This document shows, one piece after another, positions 1-7,264 of a stretch of 20,317 nt of DNA. Within the stretch, counting starts at the first letter, position 1. Every line of letters starts with the position of its first letter. Made by a program: the position numbers and the translations under genes. The notes beneath the pieces were generated by a model. The model was not told where the DNA came from. It saw nothing but the letters and a program-made list of their open reading frames with translations, and made no database searches. Source of the DNA: JBIOUF01 sp044866695 (GTDB lineage Bacteria; Actinomycetota; Actinomycetes; Propionibacteriales; Nocardioidaceae); NCBI GenBank assembly GCA_044866695.1, contig JBIOUF010000263.1, forward strand, positions 1 through 20,317. The letters are read 5' to 3'.

Positions 1-495
1 CGGCTGGCCGGGCTGGGCATCCGCACCGTCGCAGAGCTCGGTGCCGCGGACACCGAGATGCTGGCCGCGGCGATCGGGCCCACCATGGGCCCGTGGTTCC
101 GCCGGCTCGGCCGCGGTGTGGACTGCGCGCCGGTCGACCCCACGCCCTGGGTCCCTCGCGGGCACGGCCGGGAGACCACCTTCCAGGCCGACCTGCACGA
201 CTGGGCCGACGTCGCCCGGGAGGCCCGCACCCTGGCCGCCCAGGTCGCCGCGGACATCGCCCGCGAGGGGCGGCCGGCGGCCCGGGTCGGCGTCAAGGTC
301 CGCTATGTGCCGTTCGAGACCCGCCAGCGCAGCCTGACCTTGCCCAGCCCCACCGCCGACCCCGACGTGATCGCCGACGCGGCGGTCGGCCTGCTGTCGC
401 GCTTCGACCACTCCCGCGCCGTACGGCTGCTCGGGGTGAGGGCCGAGATGACGCCGGTCGCCGATCCCACCCCGAGCGCAGCGAGGGGTGGGTGA
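1..495 (+). CDS. dinB: DNA polymerase IV (Y-family), C-terminal part; 5' end outside window
   Basis: The frame is open from the first base, so only the last 164 residues are present. They begin in a helix-hairpin-helix-like stretch (RLAGLGIRTVAELGAAD) typical of the thumb of Y-family polymerases. The little-finger domain follows, with the family-like strands RGHGRETTF, ARVGVKVRYVPFETRQRS and the closing RLLGVRAEM. The enzyme performs error-prone translesion synthesis; its catalytic palm lies upstream of the window. The last ten or so codons (PTPSAARGG and stop) lie inside the left arm of an intergenic inverted repeat, so the C-terminal tail seems to be supplied by the repeat. The gene converges on acyP. 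Family assignment is good; which DinB paralogue it is cannot be told from this fragment. Confidence 0.85.
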   Translation, partial: RLAGLGIRTVAELGAADTEMLAAAIGPTMGPWFRRLGRGVDCAPVDPTPWVPRGHGRETTFQADLHDWADVAREARTLAAQVAADIAREGRPAARVGVKVRYVPFETRQRSLTLPSPTADPDVIADAAVGLLSRFDHSRAVRLLGVRAEMTPVADPTPSAARGG

Positions 496-513
496 GGCGA
501 CCGGCCAGGAGCC

Positions 514-581
514 GAACCGTGGACTGTGGTCGTCGCTCTCGCGCGCAGCGCGCCCTCATCGACGACCAGAATCCACGGTTC
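514..581. repeat. Long imperfect hairpin inside the dinB-acyP cassette
   Basis: The left arm at 514-535 (starting GAACCGTGGA) pairs with the right arm at 560-581 (ending TCCACGGTTC) at 20 of 22 positions. The 24-nt loop holds a further palindromic core, GCGCG-CAG-CGCGC. As RNA it would form a long stable stem-loop and could act as a barrier between the converging genes. No run of T follows it, so a classic intrinsic terminator is not shown. Confidence 0.65.
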
Positions 582-613
582 GACTCCCCCACGTACCCGA
601 CCGCAGGTGGCAC

Positions 614-779
614 TCGAAGGGACCACCACCTGCATCCGGTTGCCCGGCCCACCGGCCCCCACCGACCTCGGCCCCGGCTCGACCCACCAATACTGACGGC
701 TCGACCCACCAACATTGCCGGCTCGACCCACCAACACTGACGGCTCGACCCACCAGGATGCAGGTGGTGGTCCCTTCGA
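614..779. repeat. Perfect 24-bp inverted repeat flanking the 22-bp tandem array
   Basis: Positions 614-637 (TCGAAGGGACC... to ...CTGCATCC) are the exact reverse complement of 756-779. The arms are 118 bp apart and enclose the 22-bp tandem repeat array. The right arm joins directly to the right terminal arm of the larger cassette, so the elements are nested. Confidence 0.8.
676..755. repeat. 22-bp tandem repeat array, copy A
   Basis: Units start at 676, 698, 720 and 742 with exact 22-bp period. Each begins GGCTCGACCCACCA; three are full and one is partial. The last eight bases vary slightly (AATACTGAC, AACATTGCC, AACACTGAC). The same unit occurs in opposite orientation at 17991-18077. There are no unique spacers, so it is not CRISPR. 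The period is not a multiple of three, so open frames through it are an artefact. Confidence 0.85.
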
Positions 780-833
780 CTCCTGGCTGACCGCCTCACC
801 ACCCGCTCGCTTCGCTCGGGGTGGGTTCGGCGG

Positions 834-1124
834 TCAGCGCACCTCGAAGATCGAGGCGCCGGTGGGGGGGACGTCGGTGAGGTCGACGTGGTGGACCCGG
901 GCGAAGGGCGGGCCCTCGTGGAGCCAGCGGACCAGGGCGTCGACCGACGACGGGTCGCCCTCGACGAGGGCGCGGACCGTGCCGTCGGGCTCGTTGCGGA
1001 CCCAGCCGGTCACGCCGGCGCGACGCGCCTCCCGCAGGCAGGAGTCGCGGAAGAAGACCCCCTGCACCCGGCCGTGCACGACCGCGACCTTGGCAACCGC
1101 CGGGCCGGAGCCGCCTGAGGACAC
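834..1124 (-). CDS. acyP: Acylphosphatase
   Basis: This is a 96-residue protein, normal length for the acylphosphatase family, which hydrolyses carboxyl-phosphate bonds of small acyl phosphates in the cytoplasm. The diagnostic segment GRVQGVFFRDSC is at residues 18-29, with the phosphate-binding arginine at 26. GWVRNEPDGTV at 40-50 carries the catalytic asparagine at 44. The start is GTG at 1124-1122; a TAGGCT box lies on the minus strand at 1136-1131, six bases before it, suggesting a leaderless transcript. The stop codon sits at the edge of the repeat cassette separating it from dinB. It is divergent from the 447-aa gene. The family call is secure; the physiological substrate is unknown. 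Confidence 0.93.
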   Translation of the reverse strand: MSSGGSGPAVAKVAVVHGRVQGVFFRDSCLREARRAGVTGWVRNEPDGTVRALVEGDPSSVDALVRWLHEGPPFARVHHVDLTDVPPTGASIFEVR

Positions 1125-1130
1125 GTCGCA

Positions 1131-1140
1131 AGCCTACGAT
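1131..1140. promoter_or_regulatory. Overlapping divergent -10 elements for acyP and the 447-aa gene
   Basis: On the plus strand TACGAT (1135-1140) is followed by exactly six bases and then GTG at 1147. On the minus strand TAGGCT (1136-1131) is followed by exactly six bases and then GTG at 1124. The two boxes share the TA at 1135-1136. Both fit TAnnnT with a start codon where transcription would begin, as in leaderless actinobacterial genes. No good -35 is visible on either side. This is inferred from spacing only. Confidence 0.5.
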
Positions 1141-1146
1141 CGACTC

Positions 1147-2490
1147 GTGCAGGACGTGGCCGGCATCCTCGCCGCCCTGGACGAGCCCACGGCGCGGGCC
1201 GCCGCGAGCGCGGTCACCCGGCTGCTCGGCGGGAGCGTGGGCGGCGGGGTGGGCGGCCCGCACGCCCTGGACGAGCTGGACCAGCTGGACCTGCAGCGGT
1301 TCCTGTGGCGAGAGCTGCCCACCCAGCGCCTCGCCGGACGGTCGGCGCATCACGACGTCGCCTGGGCGCTGGCCGACGTCTTGGAGCTGGCCGGACGCGG
1401 ACGCTACGCGGCCCTGTGCCGGGACCGGGTCACCCATGAGGTCCTCGAGGCCTGGCGGCGCGGTCCGGACCTGGGCAGCGCCGCGGCGGCGGACGCGGAG
1501 CGCCGGTCGGGAGTCCTGCCGCCGGACACCCAGGCGCTGAGGTTCGCCCACGACGACGACGACGCGTCGCCGCTGGAGCGGCTGGTCCGCCACGAGGCCT
1601 CCCGCGTGCTCGAGCAGGCGGTGGAGCGCGGCGACCTGCGGCCGGGGCCCGCCTCGGGGCGGTTCGCCGAGGGACTGGTCGAGGAGTTCCTGCGCACGCC
1701 GTCGGCCGCGCATCACGGCACCAGCCCGCGCGACGAGGTGCGCGGGCACCGCGCCCGGGCCTGGGCGGCGCGGCTCACCGACGGTGACACCACCTGGGTC
1801 GACGGCGTCCTGCCGCAGGCGACCGCCGAGCCGGACGTGCCGTCCCGGCCGGACCTGTCCGTGGCGCCGGCGCGGGCCCTGCTGGAGGCCGCGGCCGGCG
1901 GCCTGGCGCTGACCCGTGCCGGGCAGCTGCCGGCCGACGTGGTGGCGGCCCTGGACGACCGGTTCGCGTGGTCCGACGACCGTCCGCTCACCCGCCGGGC
2001 CCCGCAGGAGGCCGACCTGCCGCCGCTGCTGTTCCTTCGTCAGCACCTGCAGGCCCAGCGGCTGCTCACGGTGCGAGGCGGGCGGCTGGCCCTCTCACCG
2101 AGCGGGCGGGGGTGCCTGGACGACGCCGACCGGCTCTGGTCGGCCGTGGTCGGCCCCGGGCCGCGGTGGGCCGACGGCTTCGACGGCGACGCGCTCGCGG
2201 TCCTGGCCGGGGTGCTGTTGCGTTCGCCCGCCGTCTCGCGCGAGGACCTGCTCCGGGAGGCGACCTTCGTGCTGGGAGCCGCGTGGCATCGCGTCGGGGG
2301 AGAGGACCTGGCCGCGGCGGTCGACTGGCTCCGGGTGGACTGGTACCGGGTCGGCGTCGCGTTCGGCTGGTGGGAGCGCTCGCGCGGCCGCTGGCTCGGG
2401 CTGCGCCTGTCCCGGCTGGGCCGGGCCGCGGCGGCACGCACCTTCTGGGCGGCGGCCGCGCGCCCCCGCTCCGGCCGGCCGGCCACCTGA
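1147..2490 (+). CDS. Hypothetical protein, 447 aa
   Basis: I do not recognise this protein with certainty. It starts at GTG 1147, which has a TACGAT box six bases upstream and no Shine-Dalgarno; the frame stays open further upstream but there overlaps acyP and repeat DNA. The N-terminal half is helical and rich in Ala, Leu and Arg, with no signal peptide or membrane segment, and includes an acidic patch (AHDDDDAS). The C-terminal half resembles a winged-helix-like domain I associate with pRiA4b ORF-3-type actinobacterial proteins: LALTRAGQLPADVVAAL, then LFLRQHLQAQRLLTVRGGRLALSPSGR, where that family has a leucine-rich helix and a hairpin before a bulky W. The resemblance is from memory and weak. 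It ends 50 bp before the Nudix gene on the same strand. Confidence 0.75.
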   Translation: MQDVAGILAALDEPTARAAASAVTRLLGGSVGGGVGGPHALDELDQLDLQRFLWRELPTQRLAGRSAHHDVAWALADVLELAGRGRYAALCRDRVTHEVLEAWRRGPDLGSAAAADAERRSGVLPPDTQALRFAHDDDDASPLERLVRHEASRVLEQAVERGDLRPGPASGRFAEGLVEEFLRTPSAAHHGTSPRDEVRGHRARAWAARLTDGDTTWVDGVLPQATAEPDVPSRPDLSVAPARALLEAAAGGLALTRAGQLPADVVAALDDRFAWSDDRPLTRRAPQEADLPPLLFLRQHLQAQRLLTVRGGRLALSPSGRGCLDDADRLWSAVVGPGPRWADGFDGDALAVLAGVLLRSPAVSREDLLREATFVLGAAWHRVGGEDLAAAVDWLRVDWYRVGVAFGWWERSRGRWLGLRLSRLGRAAAARTFWAAAARPRSGRPAT

Positions 2491-2509
2491 CCGACGGGGC
2501 GACCCCCCG

Positions 2510-2526
2510 CTTGTCAGCCGTACAAG
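2510..2526. promoter_or_regulatory. Candidate operator: CTTGT-N7-ACAAG palindrome
   Basis: The inverted repeat CTTGT (2510-2514) / ACAAG (2522-2526) sits immediately upstream of the candidate -10 box of the Nudix/winged-helix gene. That is where a repressor would block RNA polymerase. NrtR-type regulators often bind palindromes upstream of their own operon, so autoregulation is a reasonable inference. The arms are only five bases, so chance is possible. Confidence 0.35.
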
Positions 2527-2527
2527 A

Positions 2528-2533
2528 TAGGTT
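2528..2533 (+). promoter_or_regulatory. Candidate -10 box of the Nudix gene (leaderless)
   Basis: TAGGTT at 2528-2533 matches TAnnnT and is followed by seven bases and the GTG at 2541. This supports GTG 2541 over the in-frame TTG codons at 2511 and 2532. Confidence 0.45.
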
Positions 2534-2540
2534 GCCGTCC

Positions 2541-3242
2541 GTGGTCTACACGTCGGATTTCCCCTTCGTCTACCTCACCGTGGACGTCGTCGTCCTCTCC
2601 GTCCTCGACGGCGAGCTCGAAGTCCTGATGGTCCGCCGCGGCGCCGCGCCGTACGAGGGCCGCTGGGCGCTGCCCGGGGGCTTCGTCGACCCCGACGAGG
2701 ACCTCGAGAGGGCCGCGCGGCGCGAGCTTCGCGAGGAGACCGGCGTCTGGGCGCGCTCGCTGCGGCTCCACCAGCTCCGGGCGTACGGCGACCCGAAGCG
2801 CGACCCGCGGCACCGGGTCGTCTCGGTGGCCCACCTCGCCGTGCTGCCGCCCGGCACCGCGGCCATGGCCACCAGGGCCGGCGACGACGCCGCGCACGCG
2901 GAGTGGCGACCCGTCGCGCGCATGCTGCGCAGCCGGCTGGCCTTCGACCATCGGCGGATCCTCGCCGACGCGGTGGACCGGCTCGCCACCGAGCTGGAGG
3001 GCACCAACATCGCCATGTCGATGGTGCCGGAGGAGTTCACCATCTCCGAGCTGCGGGCTGTCTACGAGACCGTATGGGGAGTCGCCCTGGACCCCGGCAA
3101 CTTCCAGAGGAAGGTCACCGGCGCCGACGGGTTCGTGGTGGAGACCGGCGGGCTGACCTCCGGAGGGCGAGGACGCCCGGCCGGGCTCTACCGCGCAGGG
3201 CCCACCTCGGTGCTGCGCCCGCCGATGAGCCGCACCCCCTGA
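2541..3242 (+). CDS. NrtR-like Nudix hydrolase with C-terminal winged-helix domain
   Basis: This is a 233-residue two-domain protein. Residues 8-145 form a Nudix domain with a complete box (G47, five residues, E53, seven residues, then REL-R-EETGV at 61-69), so hydrolysis of a nucleoside-diphosphate derivative is possible. Residues 163-230 (EEFTISELRAVYETVWG, then DPGNFQRKV and a glycine-rich loop) match the winged-helix tail of the Nudix-related regulators NrtR. These sense ADP-ribose or related NAD metabolites and repress NAD-metabolism operons. No NAD gene is in the window. The start GTG 2541 was chosen from the -10 spacing. It is followed after 33 bp by hrpA, probably in one operon. Whether it acts as regulator, enzyme or both is not settled; the intact catalytic box leaves both open. 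Confidence 0.85.
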   Translation: MVYTSDFPFVYLTVDVVVLSVLDGELEVLMVRRGAAPYEGRWALPGGFVDPDEDLERAARRELREETGVWARSLRLHQLRAYGDPKRDPRHRVVSVAHLAVLPPGTAAMATRAGDDAAHAEWRPVARMLRSRLAFDHRRILADAVDRLATELEGTNIAMSMVPEEFTISELRAVYETVWGVALDPGNFQRKVTGADGFVVETGGLTSGGRGRPAGLYRAGPTSVLRPPMSRTP

Positions 3243-3275
3243 CCGGAGCCGACGAAGGAGCAGGAGCCGAAGGCC

Positions 3276-6200
3276 ATGTCCGGCGGCCCGGAGCAGGACG
3301 GCGAGGACGCCCCGCGGGCCCGGCCGGCCCGGCGCAGGCGCCCGCGGCACCGGCCCGAAGCGGCGCGGCGTGGCCGCGCCCGCGGGCTGAGCGCCGCGGA
3401 GGTGGAGCGGCGCCGTGCCCTGGTGCCGGCGCTGCGGTACCCCGAGGAGCTGCCGGTCAGCGCCCGCCGCGAGGACATCGCAGCGGCCATCCGCGACCAC
3501 CAGGTCGTGGTGGTCGCCGGGGAGACCGGGTCGGGGAAGACCACCCAGCTGCCCAAGATCTGCCTCGAGCTCGGCCGCGGCGCGCTCGGCGTGGTCGGTC
3601 ACACGCAGCCGCGCCGCATCGCCGCACGGAGCGTCGCCGAGCGGATCGCGGAGGAGGTCGGCACCGAGCTCGGGGGCCAGGGGCTGGTCGGGTACCAGGT
3701 GCGCTTCACCGACCACACCGGCCCGAACACCCTGGTGAAGCTCATGACCGACGGGATCCTGCTCGCCGAGCTGCAGCGGGACCGGCTGCTGTCCCGCTAC
3801 GACACCGTGATCGTCGACGAGGCGCACGAGCGCAGCCTGAACATCGACTTCCTGCTCGGGTACCTGAAGCGGCTGCTGCCCCGCAGGCCGGACCTCAAGG
3901 TGGTCGTCACCTCGGCCACCATCGACCCGGACCGGTTCGCCGCCCATTTCTCCGACGCGACGGGCCGTCCGGCCCCGGTCGTCGAGGTCTCCGGGCGCAC
4001 GTACCCGGTGGAGGTCCGCTACCGGCCGCTGCTGGCCGAGGGCGCCGACGAGGACGGCGAGCCGTTCCTGCGCGACCAGACCGAGGCGGTCGTCGACGCG
4101 GTCCGCGAGCTGGTCGCCGAGGGGCCGGGCGACATCTTGGTGTTCCTCCCCGGCGAGCGGGAGATCCGCGACACCGCCGACGTGCTGGGCGGGCTGTCCC
4201 GCCCCGGCCACCCCAGCGGCTTCGACGTGCTCCCGCTCTACGCCCGGCTGTCCGCGGCCGAGCAGCACCGGGTCTTCGCCCCGCACGGCCGCCGCCGGGT
4301 GGTGCTGGCCACCAACGTCGCCGAGACCTCCCTGACCGTCCCCGGCATCCGGTACGTCGTGGACAGCGGGCTCGCGCGGATCAGCAGGTACTCCTACCGC
4401 ACCAAGGTGCAGCGGCTGCCCATCGAGCCGGTCAGCCAGGCCTCGGCGCGCCAGCGGTCCGGGCGGTGCGGCCGCCTGGAGGCGGGGGTCGCGATCCGGC
4501 TGTACTCCGAGGAGGACTACCTGGCCCGCCCCGAGTACACCGACCCGGAGATCCTGCGCACCAACCTGGCGTCGGTCCTGCTCCAGATGGCCGCCCTCGG
4601 CCTCGGCGACATGGCGGCCTTCCCGTTCGTCGACCCGCCCGACCGGCGGCACGTCACCGCGGGCGTGCAGCTGCTCGAGGAGCTCGGCGCGCTGGCCGCG
4701 GACCGGGGTCCGAGCCGGCTCACCGGGGTGGGCCGCCGGCTCGCCGCGTTCCCGGTCGACCCGCGGCTGGGGCGGATGGTGCTGGAGGCGGACCGGCTCG
4801 GCTGCCTGCGCGAGGTGCTGCCGGTCGTCGCGGCGCTGTCGGTGCAGGACCCCCGCGAGCGCCCCGCCGAGCAGCGCGCGCAGGCCGACGCCAAGCACGC
4901 CCGGTTCCGCCACGAGCGCTCGGACTTCCTCACCCTGCTGAACCTCTGGCGACACCTGCGCGCCCAGCAGCGCGAGCTGGGATCCGGCGCGTTCCGCAGG
5001 ATGTGCCGGGCGGACTTCCTGAACTACCTGCGCATCCGAGAGTGGCAGGAGGTCGAGGCGCAGCTGCGCCAGGTTGCCGAGCAGGTCGGCCTCACCGTCG
5101 GGCGCGCCGCCGAGGAGCCCGACGAGGACGCCGTCCACCAGGCGCTGCTGTCCGGCCTGCTGTCCCACGTCGGGCTGCGCGACACCGACACCCCACGCGG
5201 CACGGCGCGGGCACCCGCGCCGTACCTGGGCGCGCGGGGGACGCGCTTCGCGATCTTCCCCGGTTCCGGGCTGTTCCGGCGCCAGCCCCCCTTCGTGATG
5301 GCGGCGGAGCTGGTCGAGACGTCGCGGCTCTACGCCCGGGTCAACGCGGCGGTCCAGCCCGAGTGGGCCGAACGGCTCGGCGGGCACCTGGTCCGGCGCA
5401 GCCACTCCGAGCCGCACTGGTCGAAGCGCCGGGCGGCGGTGCTGGCCCGTGAGCGGGTCACCCTGTACGGCGTACCGCTGGTCGCCGACCGCCTGGTCCA
5501 GTACGGCAGCATCGACCCCGGCCTGGCCCGCGAGCTGTTCATCCGGCACGCCCTGGTGTACGGCGAGTGGGACACCCGGCACCGGTTCTTCGCCCGCAAC
5601 CGCGCCCTGCTCGAGCATGCCGAGGAGCTCGAGCACCGCGCCCGGAGGCGCGACATCGTCGTCGACGAGCACGCGCTGTTCGACTTCTACGACGCCCGGG
5701 TCGGAGCCGACGTGGTCAGCGGCGCCCTCTTCGACGCCTGGTGGAAGCGGGTCCGGCAGCGCCAGCCCGACCTGCTCACCTTCGACCCGGGCATGCTGGT
5801 CCACCCCACGGCGGCCGAGGTCACCGACGACGACTACCCCGACGCCTGGTCCGTGGGCTCGCTGGACCTGCCGCTGCGCTACCACTTCGAGCCCGGCGCC
5901 CCGGACGACGGGGTGACGGTCGACGTCCCGCTTGCCGCGCTCAACCAGCTCGACGACGACGCGTTCTCCTGGCAGGTGCCGGGACTGCGCGAGGAGCTCG
6001 TCGTCGCGCTGCTCCGCTCGCTGCCCAAGGCGCTGCGGGTGTCCTTCGTGCCCGCGCCGAACCACGCCCGGGCCTTCCTGGCCGCCGTGCCGCCCGGCGA
6101 CGAGCCGTTGCTGGACGCGCTCGAGCGGCACCTGCGGGCCACGACCGGCGTCGTCGTCCCCCGCGCGGCCTGGGACTGGTCCAAGGTCCCGCCGCACCTG

Positions 6201-7181
6201 CGTCCCACCGTCCGGGTGCTCGACCCGGACGGGTCCGTCGTCGCCGAGGACAAGCAGCTGGCCGCGCTGAAGGCCCCGCTCGCCGAGGAGACGGCCGGGG
6301 CGCTGGCGCAGGCCGCCGAGGAGGTCACCGCCACCGGCCAGACCTCATGGACGTTCGGGGTCGTCCCCTCCACGTTCACGCGCACCCGCGCCGGCCACGA
6401 GGTGCGGGCGTTCCCGGCGCTGGTGGACGAGGGGAGCTCGGTCGGGCTGCAGGTCCTGGGCTCGGCCGACCAGGCCGAGGCGGCGCACCGGCTCGGCGTG
6501 CGACGGCTGCTGCGGCTCGCCCTCCGCGGGCCCGACCTCGCCGCCGCCCTCGGCAACGCCGAGAAGCTCCAGCTCGCCGGATCGCCGTACCCGAACGCGG
6601 CCGCCGCCCTCGAGGACTGCGTGCTCGCCGCGGTCGAGGAGCTCATGGATCGGCACGGCGGCCCGGCGCGCGACCGCGAGGAGTTCGAGGGACTCACCCG
6701 GCGGGTCGCGGCCGACCTCCCCGACTCGTCCCGGGCGGTCCTGGACGCGCTGCTGCGGGTCCTCGGGGCGTGGCGTGGGACCGACCGGCTGCTCGCGGGC
6801 GCGGTCAGCATGGCCCTGCTGCCGGCGCTGGCCGACATGCGGGCCCAGGTCGACCGCCTGGTGCACCGCGGCTTCGTCGCCGACACGGGGGCGCAGCGGC
6901 TCCCGCACCTGCCGCGCTACCTCGAGGCGGTGCGGGTCCGGCGGGAGCGGCTGGAGGCCGCCGTGGCCGCGGACCGCGCGCTCATGGACCGGGTGGCCCC
7001 CCTGCAGGAGGCCTACCTGCACCGGCTGGCCGGCCTCCCGGCCGGCCGGCCGCCGCCCGCCGGGCTGGTGCGGGTCCGCTGGCTGCTGGAGGAGTACCGA
7101 GTGAGCCTGTGGGCCCAGCACCTCGGCACCGCGGAGAAGGTGTCCGACACCCGCCTCCGCAAGGCGCTGGACGCGCTGTGA
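3276..7181 (+). CDS. hrpA: DEAH-box ATP-dependent RNA helicase HrpA
   Basis: At 1301 residues this is about the length of E. coli HrpA. An arginine-rich, disordered N-terminus (about 1-40) precedes the helicase core. Motif I is GETGSGKTT (82-90), motif II DEAH (181-184), motif III SAT (213-215) and motif VI QRSGRCGR (393-400). A helicase-associated HA2-type region, an OB-like segment and the long DUF3418-type C-terminal half that separates HrpA from HrpB follow. The protein unwinds RNA using ATP in the cytoplasm; HrpA has been linked to mRNA processing and rescue of stalled ribosomes. ATG 3276 is preceded by AGGAG at 3262-3266. It lies 33 bp downstream of the Nudix regulator, suggesting co-transcription, and converges on the MazF-like gene. 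Confidence 0.95.
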   Translation: MSGGPEQDGEDAPRARPARRRRPRHRPEAARRGRARGLSAAEVERRRALVPALRYPEELPVSARREDIAAAIRDHQVVVVAGETGSGKTTQLPKICLELGRGALGVVGHTQPRRIAARSVAERIAEEVGTELGGQGLVGYQVRFTDHTGPNTLVKLMTDGILLAELQRDRLLSRYDTVIVDEAHERSLNIDFLLGYLKRLLPRRPDLKVVVTSATIDPDRFAAHFSDATGRPAPVVEVSGRTYPVEVRYRPLLAEGADEDGEPFLRDQTEAVVDAVRELVAEGPGDILVFLPGEREIRDTADVLGGLSRPGHPSGFDVLPLYARLSAAEQHRVFAPHGRRRVVLATNVAETSLTVPGIRYVVDSGLARISRYSYRTKVQRLPIEPVSQASARQRSGRCGRLEAGVAIRLYSEEDYLARPEYTDPEILRTNLASVLLQMAALGLGDMAAFPFVDPPDRRHVTAGVQLLEELGALAADRGPSRLTGVGRRLAAFPVDPRLGRMVLEADRLGCLREVLPVVAALSVQDPRERPAEQRAQADAKHARFRHERSDFLTLLNLWRHLRAQQRELGSGAFRRMCRADFLNYLRIREWQEVEAQLRQVAEQVGLTVGRAAEEPDEDAVHQALLSGLLSHVGLRDTDTPRGTARAPAPYLGARGTRFAIFPGSGLFRRQPPFVMAAELVETSRLYARVNAAVQPEWAERLGGHLVRRSHSEPHWSKRRAAVLARERVTLYGVPLVADRLVQYGSIDPGLARELFIRHALVYGEWDTRHRFFARNRALLEHAEELEHRARRRDIVVDEHALFDFYDARVGADVVSGALFDAWWKRVRQRQPDLLTFDPGMLVHPTAAEVTDDDYPDAWSVGSLDLPLRYHFEPGAPDDGVTVDVPLAALNQLDDDAFSWQVPGLREELVVALLRSLPKALRVSFVPAPNHARAFLAAVPPGDEPLLDALERHLRATTGVVVPRAAWDWSKVPPHLRPTVRVLDPDGSVVAEDKQLAALKAPLAEETAGALAQAAEEVTATGQTSWTFGVVPSTFTRTRAGHEVRAFPALVDEGSSVGLQVLGSADQAEAAHRLGVRRLLRLALRGPDLAAALGNAEKLQLAGSPYPNAAAALEDCVLAAVEELMDRHGGPARDREEFEGLTRRVAADLPDSSRAVLDALLRVLGAWRGTDRLLAGAVSMALLPALADMRAQVDRLVHRGFVADTGAQRLPHLPRYLEAVRVRRERLEAAVAADRALMDRVAPLQEAYLHRLAGLPAGRPPPAGLVRVRWLLEEYRVSLWAQHLGTAEKVSDTRLRKALDAL

Positions 7182-7187
7182 GCAGCG

Positions 7188-7254
7188 AGCCCGGCGGCGC
7201 GTCGCCTCGCCGGCTGCCTGACCGTCCGCCGGTCGCGGCGGGGCCGCTCGGGCT
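7188..7254. terminator. Possible bidirectional stem-loop between hrpA and mazF-like gene
   Basis: AGCCCGGCGGC (7188-7198) pairs with GCCGCTCGGGCT (7243-7254) with one bulged base. A nested CCGCC/GGCGG stem sits inside the loop (7226-7230, 7237-7241). It falls exactly between the stop codons of two converging genes. No T-run is present, as is common in GC-rich actinobacteria, so termination is inferred. Confidence 0.4.
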
Positions 7255-7264
7255 GCGGGATCCC

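Larger units (their letters stand above)
459..832. repeat. MITE-like nested repeat cassette with long imperfect terminal inverted repeats
   Basis: Positions 466-519 and the reverse complement of 772-825 align without gaps at 44 of 54 positions. Both arms begin CCCACCCCGAGCG and share GTGAGGCG and GCCAGGAG. Similarity continues outward for a few bases (CGCCGA), giving arms of about 459-519 and 772-832. Each arm carries its own small hairpin: CCCACCCC (466-473) with GGGGTGGG (485-492), and the equivalent at 800-825. Between the arms are a 68-nt hairpin, a 24-bp perfect inverted repeat and a 22-bp tandem array. There is no coding potential beyond frames that run through repeats, and I see no clear target-site duplication. 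This fills the whole gap between dinB and acyP. Confidence 0.7.

Noticed and set aside
572..600. GGTTCGACTCC resembling a tRNA T-arm
   Set aside because: The flanks do not form a T-stem and no anticodon arm precedes it; it is part of the 514-581 hairpin arm.
676..755. Repeat arrays as CRISPR
   Set aside because: Units abut directly with a 22-bp period and no unique spacers; no cas gene is present. The same applies to 17991-18077 and 20158-20240.
459..832. Cassette as an insertion sequence
   Set aside because: No transposase ORF and no clear target-site duplication; at most a non-autonomous element.
2514..6197. A 1227-codon open frame on the minus strand opposite the Nudix gene and hrpA
   Set aside because: Shadow frame of GC-rich coding DNA: Pro/Arg/Gly/Val-rich without domains, while the plus strand encodes complete conserved proteins.
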